Position numbers and translations under genes: made by a program
The notes under the pieces: generated by a model
The model's database searches: none
What the model was told of the DNA's origin: nothing
The model's input: only the letters and a program-made list of their open reading frames with translations
IMG/VR virus record: IMGVR_UViG_3300048625_000097
Location: 1 to 24,221 of that record
Source: a virus
Direction: 5' to 3' (one strand)
DNA length: 24,221 bases
Part shown: piece after piece, positions 7,219-13,438 of the stretch
How positions within the stretch are numbered: the stretch's first letter is position 1
Layout of the letters: each line of letters starts with the position of its first letter

Positions 7219-8916
7219 ATGAATATGAATTTTGAAAATTGGTATAGTAAAATGTTAAGTGAAACTACTGAAACGCAAGCTTCACCGGCGACTGACATTA
7301 AACCAAAAACAGATGCAATTGCAAATGTTCCTAGCAGAGAAGATATAATAAGTGACGTCGATTCTATCATGACACAATTAGATCAATTATCAGCTCAAGT
7401 TAAAGAAGATTTCGATATTGAAATATTAGATGAATCACTTGTATTAGAAGGTGCATGGGATGATACTAAAGATAATTTTGGCTCTTTATTCGGTGATCCT
7501 GTTTTTCAATTAGTTGGATTAGGTATAGCAGGTATTATAGGTGCATTAGGCCTAAGTGTTAAGGCTGTAAAAGATACTAAAAGAAACGGAGCTATTGGTA
7601 AAATGGTTATGGGAGATTATGCTAAACTTAAACAACTTAAATTACAAGAAGTAAAATTAGAAGCCATCCAACACCAATTAGAAGAAAAGAAAGATGATAT
7701 TGAAGCAGCTAACGAATCTATCATCGATGAAGCTAATCCAGCTGCTAAAAAACCAGCTCAGAAACCTGCTCAGAAACCACAAGCAGGTCCAAACGCTCAA
7801 GCTAGACAAACAGCTATAGCCGATAAAGAAAAAGCTTTAAAAGCCAAAGAAGCTGAAGCTAAAAAGAATGCAGCCGCTGCCGGCAAAACAACTTCTAGCG
7901 ATGAAAATGATGCTAGAGATAAAATGTCTGAAAAAATAGAAGCACAAATACAAGCTATTATAAAGAAAAGAGATGTTTTAGATTCATCGATAACTACATA
8001 CGAAAGTACGTTAGATGCTAAATACGCTGAAGAAAAAATCACAGGGTTTGGTTCTAAAAAAGTACATACTCTAATTGCATCTGCCAAAGATGGCGTAGCT
8101 CAAGAAGTTGCAGAAGCAAAATTAAAATTCTTTAGCGAAACTTTATCAGATGAAGCTTTAAAAGAACTTAAAGAAAGTCTTGATGCTATTAATCAAAGAC
8201 AAGCTAAAAGAACAGCAGATATTAATAAAGAAGCTGAAGAAAATGCCGCAAAAGCAAAAGAAGTAGCGGCTGAAGACGAAGATGTTAAAGCAGCTTTAGA
8301 TAAAATTAAAAATACAAACGCAGATGATGAAGAAGAACCAGAAACTGAAGAAGAACCTACTTCTGATGATGGTGATGGCGAGTCTGACGCAGTAAAAGCT
8401 CTTAAAAAACAAAAAGAAGACGACGACGAAAAGAAAAGACAGGAAAGAGCTGCTAACAAAGAAGATGACACTAAAAATGCTGAAAAAGAAACCACTAAGA
8501 ATACCAAAGATGGTAAATTAGACAGAGTGGAAGATATGATTAAAAAAGAAACTGAAAAGGTTCAAAATAATCCAGAAGCTAAAAAGATCAAAGATAAAAT
8601 TGAAGAATTAGAAGGCGCTATCGAAGAGCTTAAAAACAAAGAAAAGAGATCTAAAGAAGACGATGATAAAATTGCTATGATACAAAAAGGTGTTGAAGCA
8701 CAAAAGAAACAATTAGACAAGGTATCTTCATCTGATAAATTACAAAAACTAAAAGATTTAAAAGATCAAATTGCCGCTAAAGAAAACTGGCAATTAGAAG
8801 GAACTGAATTAGGTAGATTATTTGAAATGGAAATTTCAAAGCTTGAAAAAGAATACATGATTAATGAATCAAGTTTTTTAAGTATATCTGATAAATTTAA
8901 ATTATTAATGGGTTAA
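7219..8916 (+). CDS. Unknown Ala/Glu/Lys-rich coiled-coil protein with one membrane-like segment (late, virion candidate)
   Basis: I do not recognise this 565-residue protein. The N-terminus MNMNFENWYSKMLSE|TTE resembles the capsid-targeting leaders at 3284 and 16083, and LSE fits the gp21 rule. Residues about 94-115 (FQLVGLGIAGIIGALGLSV) are a glycine-rich hydrophobic segment. From about 130 to the end it is helical and highly charged, with an Ala/Pro/Lys/Gln linker repeating KPAQ (about 177-190), Glu/Asp-rich stretches near 370-395 and long Lys/Glu coiled coils. It has its own late-type promoter and sits where T4 has vertex gene 24, but it does not look like gp24. An internal head protein or an elongated virion protein is plausible. 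Its stop shares the palindrome TTAA (8913-8916) with the stop of the opposing gene. Confidence 0.6.
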   Translation: MNMNFENWYSKMLSETTETQASPATDIKPKTDAIANVPSREDIISDVDSIMTQLDQLSAQVKEDFDIEILDESLVLEGAWDDTKDNFGSLFGDPVFQLVGLGIAGIIGALGLSVKAVKDTKRNGAIGKMVMGDYAKLKQLKLQEVKLEAIQHQLEEKKDDIEAANESIIDEANPAAKKPAQKPAQKPQAGPNAQARQTAIADKEKALKAKEAEAKKNAAAAGKTTSSDENDARDKMSEKIEAQIQAIIKKRDVLDSSITTYESTLDAKYAEEKITGFGSKKVHTLIASAKDGVAQEVAEAKLKFFSETLSDEALKELKESLDAINQRQAKRTADINKEAEENAAKAKEVAAEDEDVKAALDKIKNTNADDEEEPETEEEPTSDDGDGESDAVKALKKQKEDDDEKKRQERAANKEDDTKNAEKETTKNTKDGKLDRVEDMIKKETEKVQNNPEAKKIKDKIEELEGAIEELKNKEKRSKEDDDKIAMIQKGVEAQKKQLDKVSSSDKLQKLKDLKDQIAAKENWQLEGTELGRLFEMEISKLEKEYMINESSFLSISDKFKLLMG

Positions 8917-9419
8917 GATTTTTTACCTTTTTTAACTAATCTAAAGAACTCTTGTTGTTGATTCAGCAAGAGTTCTTTGCATTTCTTGCGAAACTCAACT
9001 GAAGATTTTAAAATTCTTGAATCTACCATCGGAGCCTTTAAAGCATCATGATAATCTGGATGGACAAAGTTTTCCAATGAAAAATCACTCATTTTAGCTT
9101 TGATTGGATTGCCAGACAAAGCACAATACCAATCAATTGTATTGTAATTTTCTATAAGATCCTCTTTTTGTATAATTTCACCAGTAGACCAATCGTAGAA
9201 TAATTTATTAGTAGAGCTTAATCTACTAACAGAATATGAATTTTGTTCAAATAATATTAATGCAAAAGCATCCGATTGGCACCTTTCTTTAAGCAGTGGA
9301 TTTTCTATCAACAATCTCTTTTGAGATTTTGACAATGTAGTAAACCTGATACCAAACCTATTAGTTGGGTAAGGTCCATTAGTTCTTTCTATTTTAGGAT
9401 GTTTCTTTTTTGCTGACAT
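8913..9419 (-). CDS. Unknown 168-residue protein, only minus-strand gene
   Basis: Not recognised. It starts MSAKKKHPKIERTNGPYP, is basic at both ends (C-terminus RLVKKGKKS), and has a central block reading DWSTGEIIQKEDLIENYNTIDWYC (in two adjoining parts near 91-114). There is no signal peptide or membrane segment. A CALSG followed by NFVHP might suggest a metal-binding nuclease, but the remaining HNH residues are missing. It is convergent with the 7219 gene, with a 4-base stop overlap, and divergent from the clamp-loader gene with a 31-base gap. Length and absence of low complexity make it a credible gene. Its opposite orientation in an otherwise co-directional late and replication region suggests separate, perhaps early, expression or insertion as a single-gene unit. 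Confidence 0.75.
   Translation of the reverse strand: MSAKKKHPKIERTNGPYPTNRFGIRFTTLSKSQKRLLIENPLLKERCQSDAFALILFEQNSYSVSRLSSTNKLFYDWSTGEIIQKEDLIENYNTIDWYCALSGNPIKAKMSDFSLENFVHPDYHDALKAPMVDSRILKSSVEFRKKCKELLLNQQQEFFRLVKKGKKS
8943..8978. other. Perfect 12-bp inverted repeat near convergent gene ends
   Basis: AAAGAACTCTTG (8943-8954) and CAAGAGTTCTTT (8967-8978) are exact reverse complements separated by 12 bases. The site lies inside the 3' coding part of the minus-strand gene and 26 bases past the stop of the plus-strand 7219 gene. No T-run follows on either strand. It could fold in the transcript 3' end from either direction; a T-rich stretch precedes it on the plus strand. Confidence 0.6.
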
Positions 9420-9435
9420 ACTGAAACTTATTTAT

Positions 9436-9453
9436 CATGTTTAATATAACATG
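9436..9453. promoter_or_regulatory. Dyad CATGTT-N6-AACATG between divergent genes (operator-like)
   Basis: CATGTT (9436-9441) and AACATG (9448-9453) form a perfect 6-bp dyad around TAATAT, in the 31-base gap between the minus-strand gene and gp44. It touches the first possible gp44 start codon (ATG 9451). If translation starts at the second ATG (9469), the dyad lies wholly in the leader. A regulator binding site is an inference from symmetry alone. Confidence 0.3.
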
Positions 9454-10419
9454 TATAAACATAAAAATATGATTCGAGCACTATTTACAGAAAAGTACAG
9501 ACCTAAAAATCTAGAGGACTTAATTTTACCAGACCGAGTAATGAATAAGTTCAAAGATGGTTTAACCCAAAACATGCTTTTAGCTGGAAGTCCAGGTACA
9601 GGCAAAACTTCAACAGCTAAGGCTATTGTTAATCAGTTTAATTTACCATATCTTTATATCAACGCATCGACAGATACATCGGTAGAAGTTATTAGAACTC
9701 GAATCACTGATTTTTGTTCAACTATGTCAGTCTTAGATGATCAAGGCAAATTTAAAGTAGTTTTGTTAGATGAGGTTGATGGTGTATCAGATCAATTCTT
9801 TAAAGCTCTTAGAGCAACAATGGAACAATTTGCAGCTAATTGCAGATTTATTGCAACTTGTAATTATGTAAATAAAATTCCAGATCCAATTCTTTCTCGT
9901 TTTGAAGTTATTAATTTTGACTTTGACAAATCAGAAGAGACTGAATTGACTAAAAAATATATCAAGCGTGTTTATGAAATTTGCGGTAAGGAAGAAATGA
10001 CAATAGATAAACCAGCTTTGGTAGAATTTGTTAAAAGAAACTTTCCAGATTTAAGAAGCACTTTAAATAAATTACAAGGTTACAAAACAAGCGGCACTAC
10101 TAATATTACGGTAGAAGACGTTAAGAAATTTAATTCAGTCTACAAAGATCTATTTGAACTAATCTTTAATGAAACTGACCCGGTTAAGAATTATAAGTTG
10201 TTGGTTAGTGAATACTCAAATAGAGTAGATGATGTTTTACAATCACTCGGATCTGATTTTGTAGAATACATTCAAACAGAAAAGCCAAACAACGTAAAAT
10301 CTATTCCACAAATTATAATTTCTGTAGCAGAACATCAAGCACAAAGAGTGCATGTTATTGATCCAATCATTACCATGTTATCATGTGTTTACAAATTACA
10401 AGAAATTGTAAGATCATAA
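9451..10419 (+). CDS. 44: Clamp-loader ATPase large subunit (gp44)
   Basis: AAA+ ATPase that, with gp62, loads the sliding clamp gp45 for DNA polymerase and, in T4, for late transcription. The 322 residues match T4 gp44 (319). Visible motifs in order are EKYRPKNLEDLILP (14-27, the RFC-like box), Walker A GSPGTGKT (46-53), Walker B VVLLDEVDG (103-111), sensor-1 ATCNY (135-139) and the SRF arginine finger (149-151). The segment FVKRNFPDLRSTLNKLQGY resembles T4's VKKNFPDFRKTIGELDSY. A second ATG at 9469 (MIRALFTEKYRP) would put the start closer to the RFC box and may be the real one. It opens the replication block. Unlike T4, gp62 does not follow directly: a nuclease and a small ORF intervene. 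Confidence 0.95.
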   Translation: MYKHKNMIRALFTEKYRPKNLEDLILPDRVMNKFKDGLTQNMLLAGSPGTGKTSTAKAIVNQFNLPYLYINASTDTSVEVIRTRITDFCSTMSVLDDQGKFKVVLLDEVDGVSDQFFKALRATMEQFAANCRFIATCNYVNKIPDPILSRFEVINFDFDKSEETELTKKYIKRVYEICGKEEMTIDKPALVEFVKRNFPDLRSTLNKLQGYKTSGTTNITVEDVKKFNSVYKDLFELIFNETDPVKNYKLLVSEYSNRVDDVLQSLGSDFVEYIQTEKPNNVKSIPQIIISVAEHQAQRVHVIDPIITMLSCVYKLQEIVRS

Positions 10420-10489
10420 GAAAAAACATCTAAAAATATTTTACCATATCGTGGAAAATAGTTATATTTACAATAACAACGAAGAAGAA

Positions 10490-11698
10490 ATGAGACTAGG
10501 CAAACACACATTACTAATTGACGGAAACTACTTCATATACAGTAGGCTTTTCGTTATGCCTAAGCCTTCTAGTGGAAAGTTACTAGAAGACGATAAAAGC
10601 AAAGGTCAATTTATGAGAAAATTGGCAATAGATTTTGCATCTGAAATTAGAAAAATGCAACCATTTGTGGATCGTATTGTCTTGGCAATTGATTCTAAGT
10701 CATGGCGTAAAGACCTTTTTCCAGAAGCTGAGTACAAAGGCACCAGAGTGCAGAACGAGACAGTTTGTTGGGACGGCGTATATCAAATATACGAAGAGTT
10801 TAAAACTGTTTTGGCTAAACAAGGTGTGATCGTGGAGCAGATTCCAGGCGCAGAAGCCGACGACATCTTATTTGCATGGTCGACTTATTTAAATGCCAAT
10901 GGTAAAAACTGTATTGTTTGGACAGGTGATAGAGATTTAATTCAATTAGTAGATTACTCTAAAGCAACAGACGGTTACACTTTATGGTACTACAATACCA
11001 AAAAGAAATTAATTGTATTCGAAGGCTTTAATAAGATGATCGCCACAGACATCGACGACAGAACTGAAGACGATGATGATTTACTTTTTAATTTGGCTAG
11101 TAAAACTTCATTCTTAGAAAAAATGAGAATGGACGTTATGGATTGGATTAAAAAGAATGGTATTGAAATAGAAGAAATTAATTGTGATCATTTTATCTTT
11201 CAAAAGATTTTAATGGGTGATAAATCAGATAACATCAAATCTGTAGTTTCTTGGGTTAAAGGTGGTAGAACTTATAGCATTACACAAAAACAAGCTGATA
11301 AAATATTAGATCAATATCTTAAAGAAGAAGAATCATTTGTGATTGATCACATGTTTAGTGATGCACAAGTTGATAAAATCGTAGATATTACTTATAGAGT
11401 GGTAAATAACTCTTCTAAGTCTCAAATTAAATTAAGATTTAATCAAAACTTAGATATTATGTTATTGCACCATAATACTATTCCAGAACCTATTCAAGAG
11501 CAAATGCAATCTGCTATAGAAAAAGATGTTATTATAGAGCCTACGCTTAGCAAATTGACACAGATGGAAAGAATTCTAGAAGGTAATAAATGGATGGCAA
11601 CTAAAGCTGAAAATGCACCTAAAAGTTATGATGCGTTTTCTGATTTAGATGTCTCTGATGAAAAGCCTTTGACTAAAAATCTAAACGAATTGTTTTAA
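10490..11698 (+). CDS. rnh: T4 RNase H-like 5'-3' exonuclease (FEN family)
   Basis: Flap/5' nuclease that removes RNA primers from Okazaki fragments, as T4 RNase H does. Acidic metal-ligand motifs in FEN order: HTLLIDGNYFIY, DRIVLAIDSKSWRKDLFP followed by EYKGTR, IPGAEADDILF, VWTGDRDLIQLV, then KILMGDKSDNIKSV (helix-3-turn region). These align with T4 RNase H (LIDFSQ, VLCIDNAKSGYWRRDF, YEANDHIA, SSDGDFTQL, LKGDKKDNVASV). Numbering from this start gives 402 residues, longer than T4's 305; extra sequence includes an acidic insert near TDIDDRTEDDDD and a C-terminal tail ending FSDLDVSDEKP and LNELF. A GTG at 10451 would add 13 polar residues, but ATG 10490 follows GAAGAAGAA and sits nearer the first motif, so I prefer it. 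It lies 70 bases after gp44. Confidence 0.88.
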   Translation: MRLGKHTLLIDGNYFIYSRLFVMPKPSSGKLLEDDKSKGQFMRKLAIDFASEIRKMQPFVDRIVLAIDSKSWRKDLFPEAEYKGTRVQNETVCWDGVYQIYEEFKTVLAKQGVIVEQIPGAEADDILFAWSTYLNANGKNCIVWTGDRDLIQLVDYSKATDGYTLWYYNTKKKLIVFEGFNKMIATDIDDRTEDDDDLLFNLASKTSFLEKMRMDVMDWIKKNGIEIEEINCDHFIFQKILMGDKSDNIKSVVSWVKGGRTYSITQKQADKILDQYLKEEESFVIDHMFSDAQVDKIVDITYRVVNNSSKSQIKLRFNQNLDIMLLHHNTIPEPIQEQMQSAIEKDVIIEPTLSKLTQMERILEGNKWMATKAENAPKSYDAFSDLDVSDEKPLTKNLNELF

Positions 11699-11699
11699 T

Positions 11700-11867
11700 A
11701 TGGCACATATTTCACAAGAAGATCAAGAACAAATAGACTTGATACTTTTAGAAGCTAACGCATATAACTTAAAGTGGGAAGTTATAGACTTCGCAGAAAA
11801 AGAAATGGCTAATGGTGTAGATCCAGTCGAAGCACATCAAATAGCCTTTAATGAATGGATTAAATAA
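11700..11867 (+). CDS. Small acidic protein, 55 residues, unknown
   Basis: A short ORF filling the gap between the FEN nuclease and the gp62-like gene. It starts one base after the upstream stop (TTTTAATATGGC) and ends six bases before the next ATG, which is tight operon packing. The product begins MAHISQEDQEQIDLILLEAN and ends HQIAFNEWIK, is acidic and predicted helical. The pattern 'EVIDFAEKEM...DPVEAHQIAFNEW' resembles small phage proteins seen near replication genes in other T4-like phages, whose function I cannot name. Lack of overlap with its neighbours and good codon use support it as real. Confidence 0.7.
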   Translation: MAHISQEDQEQIDLILLEANAYNLKWEVIDFAEKEMANGVDPVEAHQIAFNEWIK

Positions 11868-11873
11868 AACAAT

Positions 11874-12296
11874 ATGCAATTAGACGATACTAAATTATTT
11901 GACTTTGTAAAAATTATGTTTACAAAGAAAGCTGATTATGCAAACATAAAAGAGCAAACGAAACGAAGACATCACTTTATGATTAATCGTTTTTTTGCTA
12001 TTAAGTTTCCAGCAAATGCACAAATGTTCAATAAGAATGGTATCAACGGTGCTTCAGTGATTGATAGTTGGAGCTTAGTTGCCCAAAGATTTACTTCTGT
12101 ACCAATGTGGATTTACACAAAGACCAAAAAAGCAGCGCCTAAAAAGGATGAATATATACCTAACGACGCTGCTTTAGAATTGTTTATGAAGATTCATGAG
12201 ATTGGTAAGAGAGAATATAATGAATTAAAGAAATTCTCGCCAGATGAATTAGAAAAAGAATTGCGTAAATTAGAAACCACAATTAAAGTTTATTAA
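11874..12296 (+). CDS. 62: Probable clamp-loader small subunit (gp62-like)
   Basis: A 140-residue protein with the general pattern of distant gp62 proteins. HHFMINRFFAIKFP (about 31-44) resembles the 'YMINRFLSMN' start of cyanophage gp62. VPMWIYTKTKKA (about 78-89) resembles the 'LPKGKKFFKYIKGKK' block, and residues about 99-140 form a helical end with EIGKREYNELKKFSPDELEKEL, like 'YEVSKKEAKDYIELL'. T4 gp62 (187 residues) has a comparable order but is longer. Gp62 bridges and completes the gp44 pentamer that opens the clamp. Its location within the block that contains gp44 supports the call. The similarity is weak and from memory. Its final A is the first base of the next start codon (TTAATGAC). 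Confidence 0.55.
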   Translation: MQLDDTKLFDFVKIMFTKKADYANIKEQTKRRHHFMINRFFAIKFPANAQMFNKNGINGASVIDSWSLVAQRFTSVPMWIYTKTKKAAPKKDEYIPNDAALELFMKIHEIGKREYNELKKFSPDELEKELRKLETTIKVY

Positions 12297-12946
12297 TGAC
12301 AAATTTCTCTGTTTTAGACGCAACCGACATCATAGATGTAATATTATTTAAGTATAATTACTATGATTTTAAAATCTGGACAGGAGCTAAAAACGCATTG
12401 AATTACATCGACGTCAATGATCAATCAATTTTAGTTTCGCCCAAAGATTTAAAGAAACATATTGAAACCACATATCCAAATGAATTAAATAAATTTAAAT
12501 CTATTGGATCAGAATTCTTGCACAAAGATGCCAATTCAATCTATTTCTTTAACACAATGCTTAAAGAAATGTCACGTTTAAAGTGGATCAAGCTAACTCT
12601 AGATAAAAGTAAAAATTATTCTAGAATGATTGATGATAAAGTAAATGGTCCAAGAATTACATTTTCTTTTAAAGTTCTACATGTTACTTACAAATTATTT
12701 GAGATGTTTGATGAAGATGAACTTAAAATTTTCAATAACGTTTTAATAGATTTAAAAATCTTAGAGCCTAATAAACCATATCAAAGGCATAAATTAAACT
12801 ATATCCTATCAAAATTAGATGGCTTTATAGAACAACAAGCTCTTAAGCACACTGTTGAAGTAGAACCTGTACTTATATTTTTAGACTCAGTTGAAGAAAA
12901 GTTAGAAGGGGATAATCCTGAAGTTTTATTAGTTACAGACTATTAG
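12296..12946 (+). CDS. Unknown 216-residue protein in replication block
   Basis: Not recognised. Begins MTNFSVLDATDIIDVILFKYNYYDFKIW. It is mixed helical, with no membrane segment and no clear catalytic motif. Central ANSIYFFNTMLKEMSRLKWIKLTLDK and later FEMFDEDELKIFNNVLIDLKIL suggest a helical, protein-binding fold. The C-terminus is acidic (EEKLEGDNPEVLLVTDY). The length equals T4 helicase loader gp59 (217), and gp59 lies near rnh in T4, but I see no gp59 motif, so I do not assign it. Start overlaps the upstream stop by one base, so translation is coupled with the gp62-like gene. A 9-bp hairpin follows its stop. Confidence 0.75.
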   Translation: MTNFSVLDATDIIDVILFKYNYYDFKIWTGAKNALNYIDVNDQSILVSPKDLKKHIETTYPNELNKFKSIGSEFLHKDANSIYFFNTMLKEMSRLKWIKLTLDKSKNYSRMIDDKVNGPRITFSFKVLHVTYKLFEMFDEDELKIFNNVLIDLKILEPNKPYQRHKLNYILSKLDGFIEQQALKHTVEVEPVLIFLDSVEEKLEGDNPEVLLVTDY

Positions 12947-12951
12947 ATTTA

Positions 12952-12976
12952 TTTCTTGAATATATACTTCAAGAAA
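12952..12976. terminator. 9-bp inverted repeat around TATATAC (terminator or promoter-in-hairpin)
   Basis: TTTCTTGAA (12952-12960) pairs perfectly with TTCAAGAAA (12968-12976) across a 7-base TATATAC loop. Outer ATTAGA (12942-12947) and TCTAAT (12981-12986) can extend it. It lies between the 12296 and 12992 genes. It has no downstream T-run, so it is a weak terminator at best. The loop and arm hold TATATACT (12961-12968), one base from the late-promoter core, 23 bases before the next ATG. Confidence 0.35.
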
Positions 12977-12991
12977 AAAGTCTAATGTTTA

Positions 12992-13438
12992 ATGAGTTTA
13001 AAATTTAAATTACCAGCGTTTAATAGACCTGCATTTTTACGAAATTTTGGTAAAAGAGAAGGTCTAGTGTACACAATCATTTTATTTTGGATAGGCCTTG
13101 GTATTTTAGGGGCTTTACAAAAAGCTGATTTTCCGCAAATGGCTATTTACTTCGGTTCTTTAACTGCGTATGCTGCTACTTATATTTGGGCAGAAACAAA
13201 AAGACCAAGTTTAAAAACAGGTATAGTTTTACCTGGCCCAAATTCCAGAAGAGAAATTATGATTTATGTTGTAGTTGTTTTATGGGCAATTGCAGGTGTT
13301 TTAGGTATTTTAAATGGCATAAATCTTTCTGATTTATCAATTTATTTTGTATCATTGACAGGCTTTGTTGCTTCTTGGATTGCCGGTGAAGTTTATAAAC
13401 CGCAAGATGAAATTAAAATAGATAACACAAATGGTTAA
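12992..13438 (+). CDS. Four-helix membrane protein built of two repeated halves
   Basis: A 148-residue integral membrane protein, function unknown. Hydrophobic segments lie near residues 24-42, 48-66, 88-107 and 113-132. The two halves are homologous at an offset of 65 residues: LVYTIILFWIGLGILGAL with AIYFGSLTAYAATYIWAE, and IMIYVVVVLWAIAGVLGI with SIYFVSLTGFVASWIAGE. Each half ends with a basic-Pro motif (KRPS, YKPQ). The N-terminus is basic, lacking a signal peptide. Its position between replication and structural genes, small size and membrane nature allow a holin or other lysis or inner-membrane role, but nothing shows this directly, and holins usually have one to three helices. It overlaps the next gene by 8 bases, so the two are co-translated. 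Confidence 0.7.
   Translation: MSLKFKLPAFNRPAFLRNFGKREGLVYTIILFWIGLGILGALQKADFPQMAIYFGSLTAYAATYIWAETKRPSLKTGIVLPGPNSRREIMIYVVVVLWAIAGVLGILNGINLSDLSIYFVSLTGFVASWIAGEVYKPQDEIKIDNTNG

Noticed and set aside
7134-7370. Hydrophobic minus-strand frame across the 7146 terminator and the 7191 promoter
   Set aside because: It covers the terminator, a late-type promoter and the start of the 7219 gene; shadow of A/T-rich sequence.
7797-8507. Two Ala/Ser-rich minus-strand frames opposite the 7219 gene
   Set aside because: Low-complexity complements of Glu/Lys/Ala codons; no leader or promoter.
8913-9419. HNH or homing endonuclease call for the minus-strand gene
   Set aside because: CALSG and NFVHP are suggestive, but the full His-Asn-His set is absent.
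10635-10829. 64-residue plus-strand frame inside the FEN nuclease
   Set aside because: Overlaps conserved nuclease motifs in another frame; no supporting features.
12296-12946. Assignment to gp59 helicase loader
   Set aside because: Only length and neighbourhood fit; I could not see gp59 sequence motifs.
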